This document shows, piece after piece, positions 7,936-15,983 of a stretch of 64,000 nucleotides of DNA (within the stretch, counting starts at the first letter, position 1; every line of letters starts with the position of its first letter). This DNA is from Myxococcus guangdongensis (GTDB lineage Bacteria; Myxococcota; Myxococcia; Myxococcales; Myxococcaceae), in the NCBI RefSeq assembly GCF_024198255.1, contig NZ_JAJVKW010000008.1, positions 248,001 through 312,000 on the forward strand, in the 5' to 3' direction. The notes under the pieces were generated by a model. The model ran no database searches. It was not told where the DNA came from and saw nothing but the letters and a program-made list of their open reading frames with translations. A program made the position numbers and the translations under genes.

Positions 7936-8682
7936 ATGCGAAGGAACATCCTGATTACGGGCGCGAGCTCCGGCCTGGGTGAGGGCATGGCCCGCGAGTT
8001 CGCGGCGCGGGGGCGCTCGCTGGCGCTGTGCGCGCGTCGGACGGACCGGCTGGAGGCGCTGCGCGCGGAGCTGCTCTCGAAGCACCCCGGCATCCAGGTC
8101 TCCGTGCGGGAGCTGGATGTGAACCAGCACGAGCAGGTGTTCGAGGTCTTCGAGGCGTTCGCCCAGGACCTCGGCGGGCTGGACCGCGTCATCATCAACG
8201 CGGGCATCGGCGTGGGCAAGCGCATCGGCACCGGCCACTTCGCCACCAACGCGAAGACGGCCCAGACGAACTTCGTGGCCGCCGTGGCCCAGTGCGAGGC
8301 GGCCGTGGGCATCCTGCGCAAGCAGGGCCACGGACACCTGGTCACCATCTCCTCGATGAGCGCCATGCGCGGACTGCCCCGCCACCTCACCGTGTACGCG
8401 GCGACGAAGGCGGGGCTGGCCACGCTGACGGAGGGCATCCGCGCCGAGCTGCTCGGCACGCCCATCAAGGTCTCCACGATTTATCCCGGCTACATCCACA
8501 CGGAGCTGAACGCGGGGGCGAAGAACCTGCCCTTCGCCATCGACTCGGAGCGGGGCTCGCGCGCGTTGGTGAAGGCCATCGAGAAGGAGCCGGTGAGCGC
8601 CTACGTCCCCGGCTGGCCATGGAGCGTCGTCGGCTTCTTCCTGCGCAACCTGCCGCTCAAGCTCGTCGCGAAGATGTCCTGA
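7936..8682 (+). CDS. Short-chain dehydrogenase/reductase, 248 aa
   Basis: Classical SDR. Rossmann glycine motif TGASSGLG (8-15), NAG (about 91-93), catalytic Ser in ISSMSA, and YxxxK as YAATK (about 154-158). RR in CARRTDR after beta-2 suggests an NADP(H) preference. The C-terminus is hydrophobic and basic (VVGFFLRNLPLKLVAKM), as in SDRs that associate with membranes. Last gene of the operon, 14 bp after the phosphatase; in context it may oxidise or reduce a hydroxy/keto group on the fatty-acid-derived substrate. Start at ATG 7936, with AAGGAGC upstream. Confidence 0.92.
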   Translation: MRRNILITGASSGLGEGMAREFAARGRSLALCARRTDRLEALRAELLSKHPGIQVSVRELDVNQHEQVFEVFEAFAQDLGGLDRVIINAGIGVGKRIGTGHFATNAKTAQTNFVAAVAQCEAAVGILRKQGHGHLVTISSMSAMRGLPRHLTVYAATKAGLATLTEGIRAELLGTPIKVSTIYPGYIHTELNAGAKNLPFAIDSERGSRALVKAIEKEPVSAYVPGWPWSVVGFFLRNLPLKLVAKMS

Positions 8683-8926
8683 ACAGAGGCGTCGCGCGGG
8701 CCCGCCCTCGGCAGTCCCCCTCCGAGAGCGATGAGCTCATCGCGACGCTCCAGCCTCGTCGAGCGGAACCGGCGCCCGGGACGACCCTACACGAAGGTCG
8801 TCGACGACCCCTGTGGGCTCCCACCTACGCACCGCCGACATTGACGCCGGCATTCGAGCCCACGCTAGACTCCCTGGCTTCCGGGCTTCGCGTGACTACG
8901 CGAGCCTTTTCGAGGGGGAACACCAC

Positions 8927-9301
8927 ATGGGACTCAAGCAAGCCATCGAGAAGCTCAACACGGCGGTCGAGGACCTCGTCACGTTGGAGGTCATCACCTA
9001 CACCGGTCAGGTGAAGCACATCATCAACACCACCGGCGGCAAGCCCACCATCGACTGGGACAACCTGACGACGAGTTCCGTGGGCAGCGCGACGACCCAG
9101 GCCACCATCAAGCTCGTCGCGGCCACGCAGGTGAAGTTCGACGGCGACATGAAGCTCTTCCAGACCGACGAGCAGGACATCCCCCGGCTGCAGGAGCTGC
9201 TCGATTTGCACCGCAAGTCGGTGGAGACCAGCATCGCCGCGCGCAAGTCCGTGGTGGACTTCTTCGGCGACCTGCTCAAGGACATCGTCAAGAAGGGCTG
9301 A
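8927..9301 (+). CDS. Small hypothetical protein, first gene of a two-gene module, 124 aa
   Basis: Family not recognised. No signal peptide or membrane segment. The protein alternates helices and short strands: an N-terminal amphipathic helix (GLKQAIEKLNTAVEDL), a strand segment (LEVITYTGQVKHIIN), a Thr/Ser-rich central part, then a long C-terminal helical region with Lys-rich end (DFFGDLLKDIVKKG). It is separated from the next gene by only 6 bp and the two are almost surely co-transcribed. Start at ATG 8927, preceded by GAGGGGGA at 8 bp. The 244 bp upstream hold no other gene. Possible roles include a partner or cargo of the larger neighbour; nothing proves this. Confidence 0.7.
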   Translation: MGLKQAIEKLNTAVEDLVTLEVITYTGQVKHIINTTGGKPTIDWDNLTTSSVGSATTQATIKLVAATQVKFDGDMKLFQTDEQDIPRLQELLDLHRKSVETSIAARKSVVDFFGDLLKDIVKKG

Positions 9302-9307
9302 GCGACG

Positions 9308-10888
9308 ATGCCGTCCTCTCCCGAGTCGGTCCGCATCGCGGCGCTGTTCGACGCGCCAACACGGCTCCCCGCGGCGCGAGGCGTGCCGCTGAAGGGCCGT
9401 GGGCTCGACCCGTTGGAGACCGCCATGAACCTGGAGGAGAACCTCCAGGTCCTGGAGCAGCATGCGGGGCTGGTGCCCCTCTCGGAGCTGACGCCCTCGT
9501 CCCAGGGCGCCAACTACGAGCGCTACAAGCTGGTGGTGCGCGCGGTCCGCCTGCGCCTCAGCCACCTGGGCTACGCAGTCGGAGACCCCACCAGCGACAA
9601 GATGGATGCGGCGCTGCTCAAGGGCCTCAACCCGTTCCGCGTGGACATCGGGCTTGGGCCCAGCGGCGCCACCATCGAGCAGGCGACGTGGGACGCGCTC
9701 CAGGAGCTCGTCACGTTGGAGGACCCGCTCGACATCGAGCGGTGGTACCCCGCCAACGGCGTGGCGAAGCCCGTGCTCCTGCGCGCCGCGCAGCTGCGGC
9801 TGACGACGCTGGGCCTGCGGGACAACGTCAAGGTCGACCCGAGTGACACGAACAACCTGCGCATCCAGCTCGCGCGCTTCCGGGCCGTGATGTTCGAGCT
9901 GGGGCTGATTGCGTCCTCGAGCATCACCGAGCGGGAGACCCTGAGACTGCTGATGTCTCACGACGAGCTGGTGGAGAAGGTGGCCGGGGGCACGCCCGAG
10001 CTGCGCGACTTCCTCCCCGAGCGGGAGCTGGAGGAGAAGAAGCTGCCCACGGCGTCGAGGCGCTTCCTGCTGCGACTCGCGCGCAACGAGCTGTGGCTGA
10101 ACGGTTACCCGATGGGGGACATCCGCGAGCCCGTCATCGCGTCGAAGCTGCGCAAGGCGCTGGACCAGTACTGGCGGAACAGCCCCGCGCGACCCACGTT
10201 CGAGGCGCTGGTGCTGCTGCACACCACCCAGGTGACGCCCGCGCTCTTCGAGGACTTCGTGCGACAGCAGCACGAGGAGGACGTCTCCCGCGACGACCTC
10301 GTGAAGTTCGTCGAGAACAACCAGGCCGAGCTTCAGGATTACTGGACGAGCGAGGTCGACAACTCGGACTTCTTCCTCTGGGATGGGCTCAAGCGGACGT
10401 TCAAGTGGCTCAAGCGCCAGGTGCAGCGACTCGGCGAGACGGTGGTGAGCATCTTCCGGTCCGTCGGCGAGTTCTTCAAGACGCTGGCGCGCAACGTCTT
10501 CCGCTCGCTCTTCCAGGTCGCCAACGACGTGCTGGGCGCGATTGGCCGCGCGGCCACCGCGTTCGCGGATGGCGTGGGCATCTTCCTGAGCGGACAGATT
10601 CTGCCGCCCGCCCCGCGGTTGGACATGGGCTGCCGGCTCAACATGGACTGCGACACGGTGCTGTTCATCGACGCGCAGGCGTCGGTGGAGGACGCGCGAC
10701 AGCTGCTCGGTCGCATCGAGCGGGTGTCAGCGGCCATCGGGCTCGCGGGGGCCGTGCTGTCGCTCGTCATCCGGCTCGTCGGCAGAGCCGTCTCGGGCGT
10801 GGTCGGGTGGCTCCTGCTGATTGCCACGCTGGTGCAGGCCGCCCCGGAGATCATCGCCAAGGTGTCGGCGCTCGCGGCGCTGGGCTGA
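9308..10888 (+). CDS. Hypothetical protein with peptidoglycan-binding-like repeats and a hydrophobic C-terminus, 526 aa
   Basis: Family not recognised. No N-terminal signal peptide. Residues about 75-135 (VRAVRLRLSHLGYAVGD through TIEQATWDALQELV) and about 150-220 (LLRAAQLRLTTLGL through ERETLRLLM) look like two degenerate peptidoglycan-binding-type three-helix repeats, with a weaker third near 250-300. Residues about 350-420 form Lys/Arg/Phe-rich amphipathic helices (LKRTFKWLKRQVQRLGETVVSIF), and the last 90 contain hydrophobic helices typical of membrane insertion or pore formation. A small Cys pair (MGCRLNMDC) lies between. The arrangement of soluble recognition part plus amphipathic/hydrophobic tail is reminiscent of secreted or self-inserting effectors, but that is only an analogy. 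Confidence 0.72.
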   Translation: MPSSPESVRIAALFDAPTRLPAARGVPLKGRGLDPLETAMNLEENLQVLEQHAGLVPLSELTPSSQGANYERYKLVVRAVRLRLSHLGYAVGDPTSDKMDAALLKGLNPFRVDIGLGPSGATIEQATWDALQELVTLEDPLDIERWYPANGVAKPVLLRAAQLRLTTLGLRDNVKVDPSDTNNLRIQLARFRAVMFELGLIASSSITERETLRLLMSHDELVEKVAGGTPELRDFLPERELEEKKLPTASRRFLLRLARNELWLNGYPMGDIREPVIASKLRKALDQYWRNSPARPTFEALVLLHTTQVTPALFEDFVRQQHEEDVSRDDLVKFVENNQAELQDYWTSEVDNSDFFLWDGLKRTFKWLKRQVQRLGETVVSIFRSVGEFFKTLARNVFRSLFQVANDVLGAIGRAATAFADGVGIFLSGQILPPAPRLDMGCRLNMDCDTVLFIDAQASVEDARQLLGRIERVSAAIGLAGAVLSLVIRLVGRAVSGVVGWLLLIATLVQAAPEIIAKVSALAALG

Positions 10889-10894
10889 GCCGCG

Positions 10895-11773
10895 TCACGC
10901 CAGCCCGGACCGCAGGGCCTCGCCATCCTCGTTGTCCGCCTCGCGGCGCAGCGTCTCCCACGCGAGCATCACCTGCTTGCGTGAGCTGCCCCACCGGTAG
11001 TCGCCGATGACGCCCGTCTCGCGCAGCACGCGGTGGCAGGGAATCAGCAGCGCCACCGAGTTGTCCCCCACCGCGGAGCCCACGGCACGCACCGCCTTGG
11101 GCCTGCCGATGGCCTTCGCCAGGTCCCCGTACGTCGCCACGTCGCCCGGCGCCACGCGCAGCAGCGCCTGCCACACCTGCACCTGGAACGGCGTCCCCTT
11201 CACCAGCACCGACAGCGGCGTCGGCTCACGCGGCGGCGTCTGGGGGAAGATTCGTCCAGCCCACGGCGCCGTCAGCTTCGTGGACTCGATGAAGCTCGCC
11301 TTGGGCCACTGCATGCGCAGCGCCGTCAGGGCCTCCGCTTCGGACTCGCCCGTCAGGAAGTGCAGCCCGCAGATGCCGCGCTCACAGACGGCGATGAGGC
11401 AGTCACCGAACGGCGACGCGTGCACGCCGTGGTGGACCGTCAGTCCCTCGCCGGCGAGCTTGAACTCCCCAGGCGTCATCGCCGTCAGCGTCACGAACAG
11501 CTCGTGCAGCCGCCCGCCGCCGGACAGCCCCACGGCGAAGGACGTGTCGAGCACGCTGCGCCGCTCGGCCAGCAGCCGGCGCGCCGAGCTGAGGGTGTGC
11601 ACCTGGAGGAACCGCTTGGGGCTGATTCCCGCCCAGCGGGTGAACAGGCGCTGGAAGTGGAAGGGGCTCAGGCCCACATGCGCGGCGACGTCGTCCAGCG
11701 AGGGCTGCTCGCGCGCATGCGCATCGAGGTAGAGAATCGCCTGCTCGATTCGGGCGTAGTCGCTGCTGGCCAT
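10895..11773 (-). CDS. AraC-type HTH plus methylated-DNA-[protein]-cysteine methyltransferase (Ada lacking its zinc domain), 292 aa
   Basis: Residues about 5-100 form an AraC double helix-turn-helix (PSLDDVAAHVGLSPFHFQRLFTRWAG, PKRFLQVHTLSSARRLL). Residues about 110-280 are an O6-alkylguanine alkyltransferase with the alkyl-accepting Cys in the canonical IPCHRV motif and the preceding FQVQVWQALLRVAPGDVATYGDLA winged-helix part. The N-terminal phosphotriester-repair (four-Cys zinc) domain of E. coli Ada is absent, so the protein should repair O6-alkylguanine/O4-alkylthymine but lacks Ada's known activation switch. Start ATG 11773 has GGGGAG 7 bp upstream; ATG 11803 is an alternative. Divergent from the GST gene. 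Confidence 0.92.
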   Translation of the reverse strand: MASSDYARIEQAILYLDAHAREQPSLDDVAAHVGLSPFHFQRLFTRWAGISPKRFLQVHTLSSARRLLAERRSVLDTSFAVGLSGGGRLHELFVTLTAMTPGEFKLAGEGLTVHHGVHASPFGDCLIAVCERGICGLHFLTGESEAEALTALRMQWPKASFIESTKLTAPWAGRIFPQTPPREPTPLSVLVKGTPFQVQVWQALLRVAPGDVATYGDLAKAIGRPKAVRAVGSAVGDNSVALLIPCHRVLRETGVIGDYRWGSSRKQVMLAWETLRREADNEDGEALRSGLA

Positions 11774-11903
11774 GTCCCGGCTCCCCATCAGTGTGTCCAT
11801 CACCCGGTATGGCCCCGGGGCCCGCGCCCTTCAACCCGGTTCTTGCGGCCATCCCCTCCGACTCGCAGCAAGGACCGGGTCGTCCGCCCGCTGTCGCAGC
11901 GCC

Positions 11904-11909
11904 TACAGT
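11904..11909 (+). promoter_or_regulatory. Candidate -10 box of a leaderless promoter (GST gene)
   Basis: TACAGT lies 6 nt before ATG 11916 with no Shine-Dalgarno in between; transcription would start at or next to the start codon. The -35 region is not convincing. Inference. Confidence 0.35.
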
Positions 11910-11915
11910 GCCCCC

Positions 11916-12551
11916 ATGCGCCTCTACGACTGCGCGGCCTCCGCCAATGGGTACAAGCTGCGCCACGTGTTGTCCTGGCTCGGCCGTCCCTATGAGCTCA
12001 TCCCCGTGGACATCTTCGCGGGCGAGAGCCATACGCCCGACTTCCTGCGCCACAAGAACCCCGCCGGGCGCATCCCCGTGCTGGAGCCCGAGCCCGGACG
12101 CTTCCTCGCCGAGTCCAACGCCATCCTCCTGTTCCTCACCGAGGACACGCCCCTCTTGCCTCGCGACGCCTTCGAGCGCGCCCAGGTCCACCAGTGGCTC
12201 TTCTTCGAGCAAAACTGCGTCGAGCCCAACATCGGCACCGCGCGCTTCTGGATGCTCACCGGGCGCGCGCGCCTGCATCATCCCGAGGTCCTTCGCGTGC
12301 GCGTCGAGGCTGGCCGCGCCGCGCTCTCCACGCTGGAGCGGCACCTGCGACATGCGGACTTCCTCGTCGGCGGGCGCCCCACCGTCGCGGACATCGGGCT
12401 GTATGCCTATGCGCATGTCGCGCCCGATGCGGACCTGTCGCTGGAGGACTTCCCCGCGGTGTCGCGTTGGCTCGCGCGGGTGAAGGACCAGCCCGGGCAC
12501 ATCGGCGCACTCGCCCCGTATCCGGCGAATGCGATGGTCGCCGCGACGTGA
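11916..12551 (+). CDS. Glutathione S-transferase family protein, 211 aa
   Basis: Thioredoxin-like N-terminal domain (1-80): MRLYDCAASANGYKLRHVLSWLGRPYELIPVD, the cis-Pro loop AGRIPVLE and the glutathione gamma-Glu-binding LAESNAILLFL. All-helical C-terminal domain (about 85-205) with the N-capping-box region FLVGGRPTVADIGLYAY. The catalytic residue would be the Ser/Asn near residue 9-11, as in beta/theta-like bacterial GSTs. Likely role: conjugation or peroxide/disulfide chemistry with glutathione; substrate unknown. ATG 11916 gives the standard GST N-terminus. Divergent from the Ada-like repair gene, so both could belong to an electrophile-stress response (inference). Confidence 0.92.
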   Translation: MRLYDCAASANGYKLRHVLSWLGRPYELIPVDIFAGESHTPDFLRHKNPAGRIPVLEPEPGRFLAESNAILLFLTEDTPLLPRDAFERAQVHQWLFFEQNCVEPNIGTARFWMLTGRARLHHPEVLRVRVEAGRAALSTLERHLRHADFLVGGRPTVADIGLYAYAHVAPDADLSLEDFPAVSRWLARVKDQPGHIGALAPYPANAMVAAT

Positions 12552-12957
12552 CGTGCGTTGGCCCGCACGGAGAATCACGCGTCATCGAGGAATCCCATGT
12601 CGGAGGTGTGCCACATGGGGCACTCGTCCGTGGGTCGACTTGACTCGCGTGGGGTGAGCGTTTATCCGTGGGAGCCATGACGTCCTTCTTCGCCATGCGT
12701 CGAATGTCGATGACCGGTGGGCTCGCGCCCGCCTGTGTCGGCTGACGTCGCGTCCGACCCTGGCGAGCCACCGAGCCCACCCACCCGCGAGGGTCGGTGG
12801 GCTTCGTCGTTCCTGGCCCTCCCGTAGCGCCCTCGCATCACCCGCAGGAGCGCAGCGAAGCCAGCCCCGCCGTCCGTTCACTTCACACCCCACTTCCACT
12901 TCCCTCACGGGCGCACGCACGCGCCCGCGCAGCCACCCGTCTGTCCGGAGACATCCC
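12552..12957 (+). other. 406-bp intergenic region without a recognisable gene
   Basis: No open frame here has coding character. It contains the hairpin at 12774-12803 and, at its right end, a pyrimidine-rich CACTTCC-type stretch and the leader of the homoserine acyltransferase gene. I looked for a SAM- or SAH-type riboswitch before this methionine-pathway gene and could not recognise one by eye; a covariance-model search would settle this. Confidence 0.5.
12774..12803 (+). terminator. Hairpin in the GST-metX intergenic region
   Basis: A 13-bp stem with one mismatch (AGCCCACCCACCC pairing with GGGTCGGTGGGCT) closes a GCGA loop. It is followed by a weak T-containing run (TCGTCGTTCC). It could end the GST transcript or act in the leader of the next gene. 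Confidence 0.45.
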
Positions 12958-14268
12958 TTGGCTCCCCTCACTCGCGCGACCTCGCCGCGCCTCTTCGAAG
13001 TCACCGCGCCAGAGCTGACGTTGGAAGCCGGCGCTCGCATCACTCCGCACCTGGTGCGCGGCTGGTGGTGGGGCCCGGAGGACGACCTGCCCTGGCTCCA
13101 GTCCCGCGCGCACGTCCTCTCGGAAGAAGAAGCCCGGGCCACCACGCCGCGACTCGTGCGCCGCACGCGCGAGGAGCTGCTCCACGCCGCAGGGCGTGCG
13201 CGTCGACATGGCGGCGCTCGGCCCTCGTCGCGCGTCCCCACCGTGCTGCTGGTGCATGCGCTCACCGGCGACATGCGCGCGGGGGGCGAGGGCGGTTGGT
13301 GGGAGCCGCTCATCGGCGCGGGCCGCGTGCTGGACCCGACGCGCATGCGGCTGCTGTGCTTCAACAACCTGGGCTCGTGCTACGGCACCACCGGTCCCGC
13401 GGACGAGGGCTTCCCGCGACGCACCGACGACTCGCGCTTCGGCCCCGCGCCAGTGGTGGCCAAGGGTGATTTGCGACAGGACGAGCAGCACCTGCCCGCC
13501 ACGCTCACGCCGTGGGACCAGGCGCGCAGCATCCTCCTCGCGCTCGACGCGCTGGGCATCCAGGAGGTGGAGCTCGTCACCGGGGGGTCGCTGGGAGGAA
13601 TGATTGTGCTTTGCCTCGCGGCGCTCGCGCCCGAGCGCTTCGCGCGAATGGCTCCCATCGCCGCCGCGGAGTCCGCCTCCGCGTGGGTGGTGGGCCTCAA
13701 CCACGTGGCCCGACAGGCGCTGCTGTTGGACCCGGGCTTCCCCGATTCGTCACACCGGGGTCTGGAGCTGGCGCGACAGCTCGCCATGCTCACGTACCGC
13801 GCGGAGCCGGGACTGGACACGAACCAGCCGCGTCCCGCGACGTGGTCCTCGCGCGCGCTGCACCCGGTGCAGAGCTACCTGGAGCACCAAGGCCGCAAGC
13901 TGGAGGCGCGGTTCGACGGGCGCGCGTACCTGGCGCAGCTGGGGGCCATGGACCATCACGATTTGGCGCGCGCGCCGCACGGAGGACTGGAGCGCATCCG
14001 CGCGAGCGCCCTGTGCGTGGGCATCGACAAGGACCTGCTCTTCTTCCCCCAGCACATGGAGACGCTGGCCGAGCGACTGCGTGCCCAGGGCGTCCACGCC
14101 GAGCACGCGGAGCTGTCCAGCCCGCACGGGCACGATGGCTTCCTCATCGAGTGGGCGCCCCTGGCGACACTGCTCGCGAGGGCGCTCGCCCTGCCCTCGG
14201 GCCTCGCCCGCCCCGCGCTCATGGCCCGCGTCGCGGATGAGGACACGCGATGTACCCGCGCGTCATGA
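12958..14268 (+). CDS. metX: Homoserine O-acetyltransferase (MetX-like), 436 aa
   Basis: Alpha/beta-hydrolase acyltransferase that activates homoserine for methionine synthesis using an acyl-CoA. Visible: HALTGDM (oxyanion region), FNNLGSCYGTTGP, nucleophile elbow GGSLGGM with the catalytic Ser, catalytic Asp in VGIDKDLLFF and His in SPHGHDGFL. Length is slightly above the usual 370-400 because of an extra 50-residue N-terminus and C-terminal tail. The gene probably starts with TTG 12958: CGGAGA lies 8 bp upstream and no better start precedes the conserved core. MetX versus serine/homoserine succinyltransferase activity cannot be told apart by eye. It is alone, without other met genes. Confidence 0.85.
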   Translation: MAPLTRATSPRLFEVTAPELTLEAGARITPHLVRGWWWGPEDDLPWLQSRAHVLSEEEARATTPRLVRRTREELLHAAGRARRHGGARPSSRVPTVLLVHALTGDMRAGGEGGWWEPLIGAGRVLDPTRMRLLCFNNLGSCYGTTGPADEGFPRRTDDSRFGPAPVVAKGDLRQDEQHLPATLTPWDQARSILLALDALGIQEVELVTGGSLGGMIVLCLAALAPERFARMAPIAAAESASAWVVGLNHVARQALLLDPGFPDSSHRGLELARQLAMLTYRAEPGLDTNQPRPATWSSRALHPVQSYLEHQGRKLEARFDGRAYLAQLGAMDHHDLARAPHGGLERIRASALCVGIDKDLLFFPQHMETLAERLRAQGVHAEHAELSSPHGHDGFLIEWAPLATLLARALALPSGLARPALMARVADEDTRCTRAS

Positions 14269-14408
14269 ATCGAGTGGCCTCGCGCGCCGTGTCAGGGAAG
14301 CCGCTCGCACCCAGGTGATTCGCGGGACGCACGAAACGTTTCCCCGAATGCCCCCGATACTCTCTTGGACTCTCGGAAAGAATCCGAGCGCATCGCGGGG
14401 GGTGAGTC

Positions 14409-15947
14409 ATGAGTTGGGATTCCAGAATCAACAAGGGCATCCGGCGTCCACCTCCCCCACCGAGTCCCGAGCGTGACTCGACAGCGCGGACCGCGGCGAA
14501 ACCCGCCCCCCACCGGGACTCATCCCAATCCGTCGATGGCTTCGCGTCCGCGAAGACGAAGAGCGGCCCGAACCTCCTCGGGACCTCCGTGCCCATCGGC
14601 TTCGGGTGGGAGATTCCGCAGAGCTCGAGCTCGAGCGGCTCGGTGAACGTGGGCTCCGACGGTGTCACTGTGAGCACGAACAGCTCCGTCGAGCTCAAGG
14701 GCCTGAAGATCTCCTTCGGCACGAAGGTCAGTCAGACGTCGAGCGTGGAGAGCGAGGACGGCGTCACGACGCTCACCGCCGAGGGAAGCATGTCGGTCAA
14801 CCTCGGGGGCGAGGTGGACCTGGGCACCGTCGGCTTCAGCGCCGAGCGCACCGAGGGCGTCAAGACGAAGTTCCAGGTGCGGATGTCGGACGCGGACTAC
14901 GCCCAGGTCCAGTCGGGCCAGGCGCCCATGCCGGACCCCTACAACCCGGACACGATGCCGGAGGGCAGCTCGGTCCTGCTCAACAGCACCGACTTCCAGG
15001 GCACGGGCTTCGAGGCGAGCTACCGCAACCTCGCGGTGTCGACGAACGTCACCCAGGAGCAGGGGGTCTCCGTCCTGGTGGAGAAGACCGGCGAGAACAC
15101 GGTGCGCGTGACAGCGGGCCCCACCGAGGCCGTGGAGAACAGCTTCCAGCTCGGGCTGAGCCTGGGCCCCGCCAGCGCCCATGTCGGCAACACGACGCGG
15201 CTGGACCAGTTCACGCTCAAGACGGCGGAGTTCGACCTCTCCACCGACGCGGGCCGCGCCGCCTACAACACCTTCCTCGCCACCGGCGAACTGCCCACCG
15301 AGAACGGGACCGGAATCTCCGACGTCGCCACGGTGGAGAAGCTCCAGTACGACTCGACGAGCAGCGCCGGGTTCGACCTGGGGCCGCTGAGTGGCTCGGT
15401 CGACTTCGGCAACAGCACCGGGGGCGTCGTGAGGACCACCTACCCGGATGGCTCGGTCGACCAGGTCATTCACGCGAAGCTCCACGTGGGCACGCCTGTC
15501 CAGCTCGCGCAGCACTTCAACCTGGATGGCACCGAGGACCTGTCCCGGCAGGAGATCTCCATGTTCATGGTCGGCGCGGACGGCGGCGCCGAGTCGCTGT
15601 TCGCCTCCGCGTATGACGTCGACCAGCACGACTTCGACGGGGACAGCGACATCCACCTGTCCTTCAACGCGGAGCAGGCCATGGACCTGTCCCAGCGGGC
15701 CCGCGACTACATCGCCGCGTGGGAGCGGGACACCGGCCAGAAGTGGGAGGACGCCTCCCACCTCCAGGATGAGAAGTTGATCGCCGCCCTCGCCAACGCA
15801 CAGAACCCGGCGGACGTGGCCAAGGCCCTCACCGACGCCTACGGCGGCCCGGCCTGGATGGGCCAGGCGTTCGCGAGCCTGTCCTTCGTCGATGGCGAAT
15901 TCGTACCGCTGCCAGGAACCATCGAGGCGCGCGACCGCGACGATTGA
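14409..15947 (+). CDS. Large hypothetical protein, 512 aa, beta-rich
   Basis: Family not recognised. No signal peptide. The first 60 residues are Pro/Arg/Ser-rich and disordered-looking (RRPPPPPSPERDSTAR). Residues about 70-380 are rich in Thr/Ser/Gly/Val with repeated strand-like segments (SGSVNVGSDGVTVSTNSSVELKG, SVNLGGEVDLGTVGFSAE), resembling a large beta-structure. The last 130 residues are more helical (SQRARDYIAAWERDTGQKWED). Repeated use of GxVxxG patterns could indicate internal duplication. Likely a structural or surface/effector-type protein delivered without a Sec signal, but no secretion genes are nearby. Start ATG 14409 follows GGGGGTGAG. Confidence 0.7.
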   Translation: MSWDSRINKGIRRPPPPPSPERDSTARTAAKPAPHRDSSQSVDGFASAKTKSGPNLLGTSVPIGFGWEIPQSSSSSGSVNVGSDGVTVSTNSSVELKGLKISFGTKVSQTSSVESEDGVTTLTAEGSMSVNLGGEVDLGTVGFSAERTEGVKTKFQVRMSDADYAQVQSGQAPMPDPYNPDTMPEGSSVLLNSTDFQGTGFEASYRNLAVSTNVTQEQGVSVLVEKTGENTVRVTAGPTEAVENSFQLGLSLGPASAHVGNTTRLDQFTLKTAEFDLSTDAGRAAYNTFLATGELPTENGTGISDVATVEKLQYDSTSSAGFDLGPLSGSVDFGNSTGGVVRTTYPDGSVDQVIHAKLHVGTPVQLAQHFNLDGTEDLSRQEISMFMVGADGGAESLFASAYDVDQHDFDGDSDIHLSFNAEQAMDLSQRARDYIAAWERDTGQKWEDASHLQDEKLIAALANAQNPADVAKALTDAYGGPAWMGQAFASLSFVDGEFVPLPGTIEARDRDD

Positions 15948-15951
15948 CGCG

Positions 15952-15983
15952 GGCCTCGAGGACTCAGCCTGCCTTGCGAGGCC
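15952..15983. terminator. Possible bidirectional hairpin between convergent genes
   Basis: GGCCTCG (15952-15958) pairs with CGAGGCC (15977-15983) across an 18-nt loop that includes the stop codon of the leftward RCK gene. Weak candidate. Confidence 0.25.

Noticed and set aside
12552-12957. Possible SAM/SAH riboswitch before the homoserine acyltransferase gene
   Set aside because: Only a simple hairpin is visible; none of the conserved riboswitch cores could be recognised by eye. A covariance-model search would be needed.
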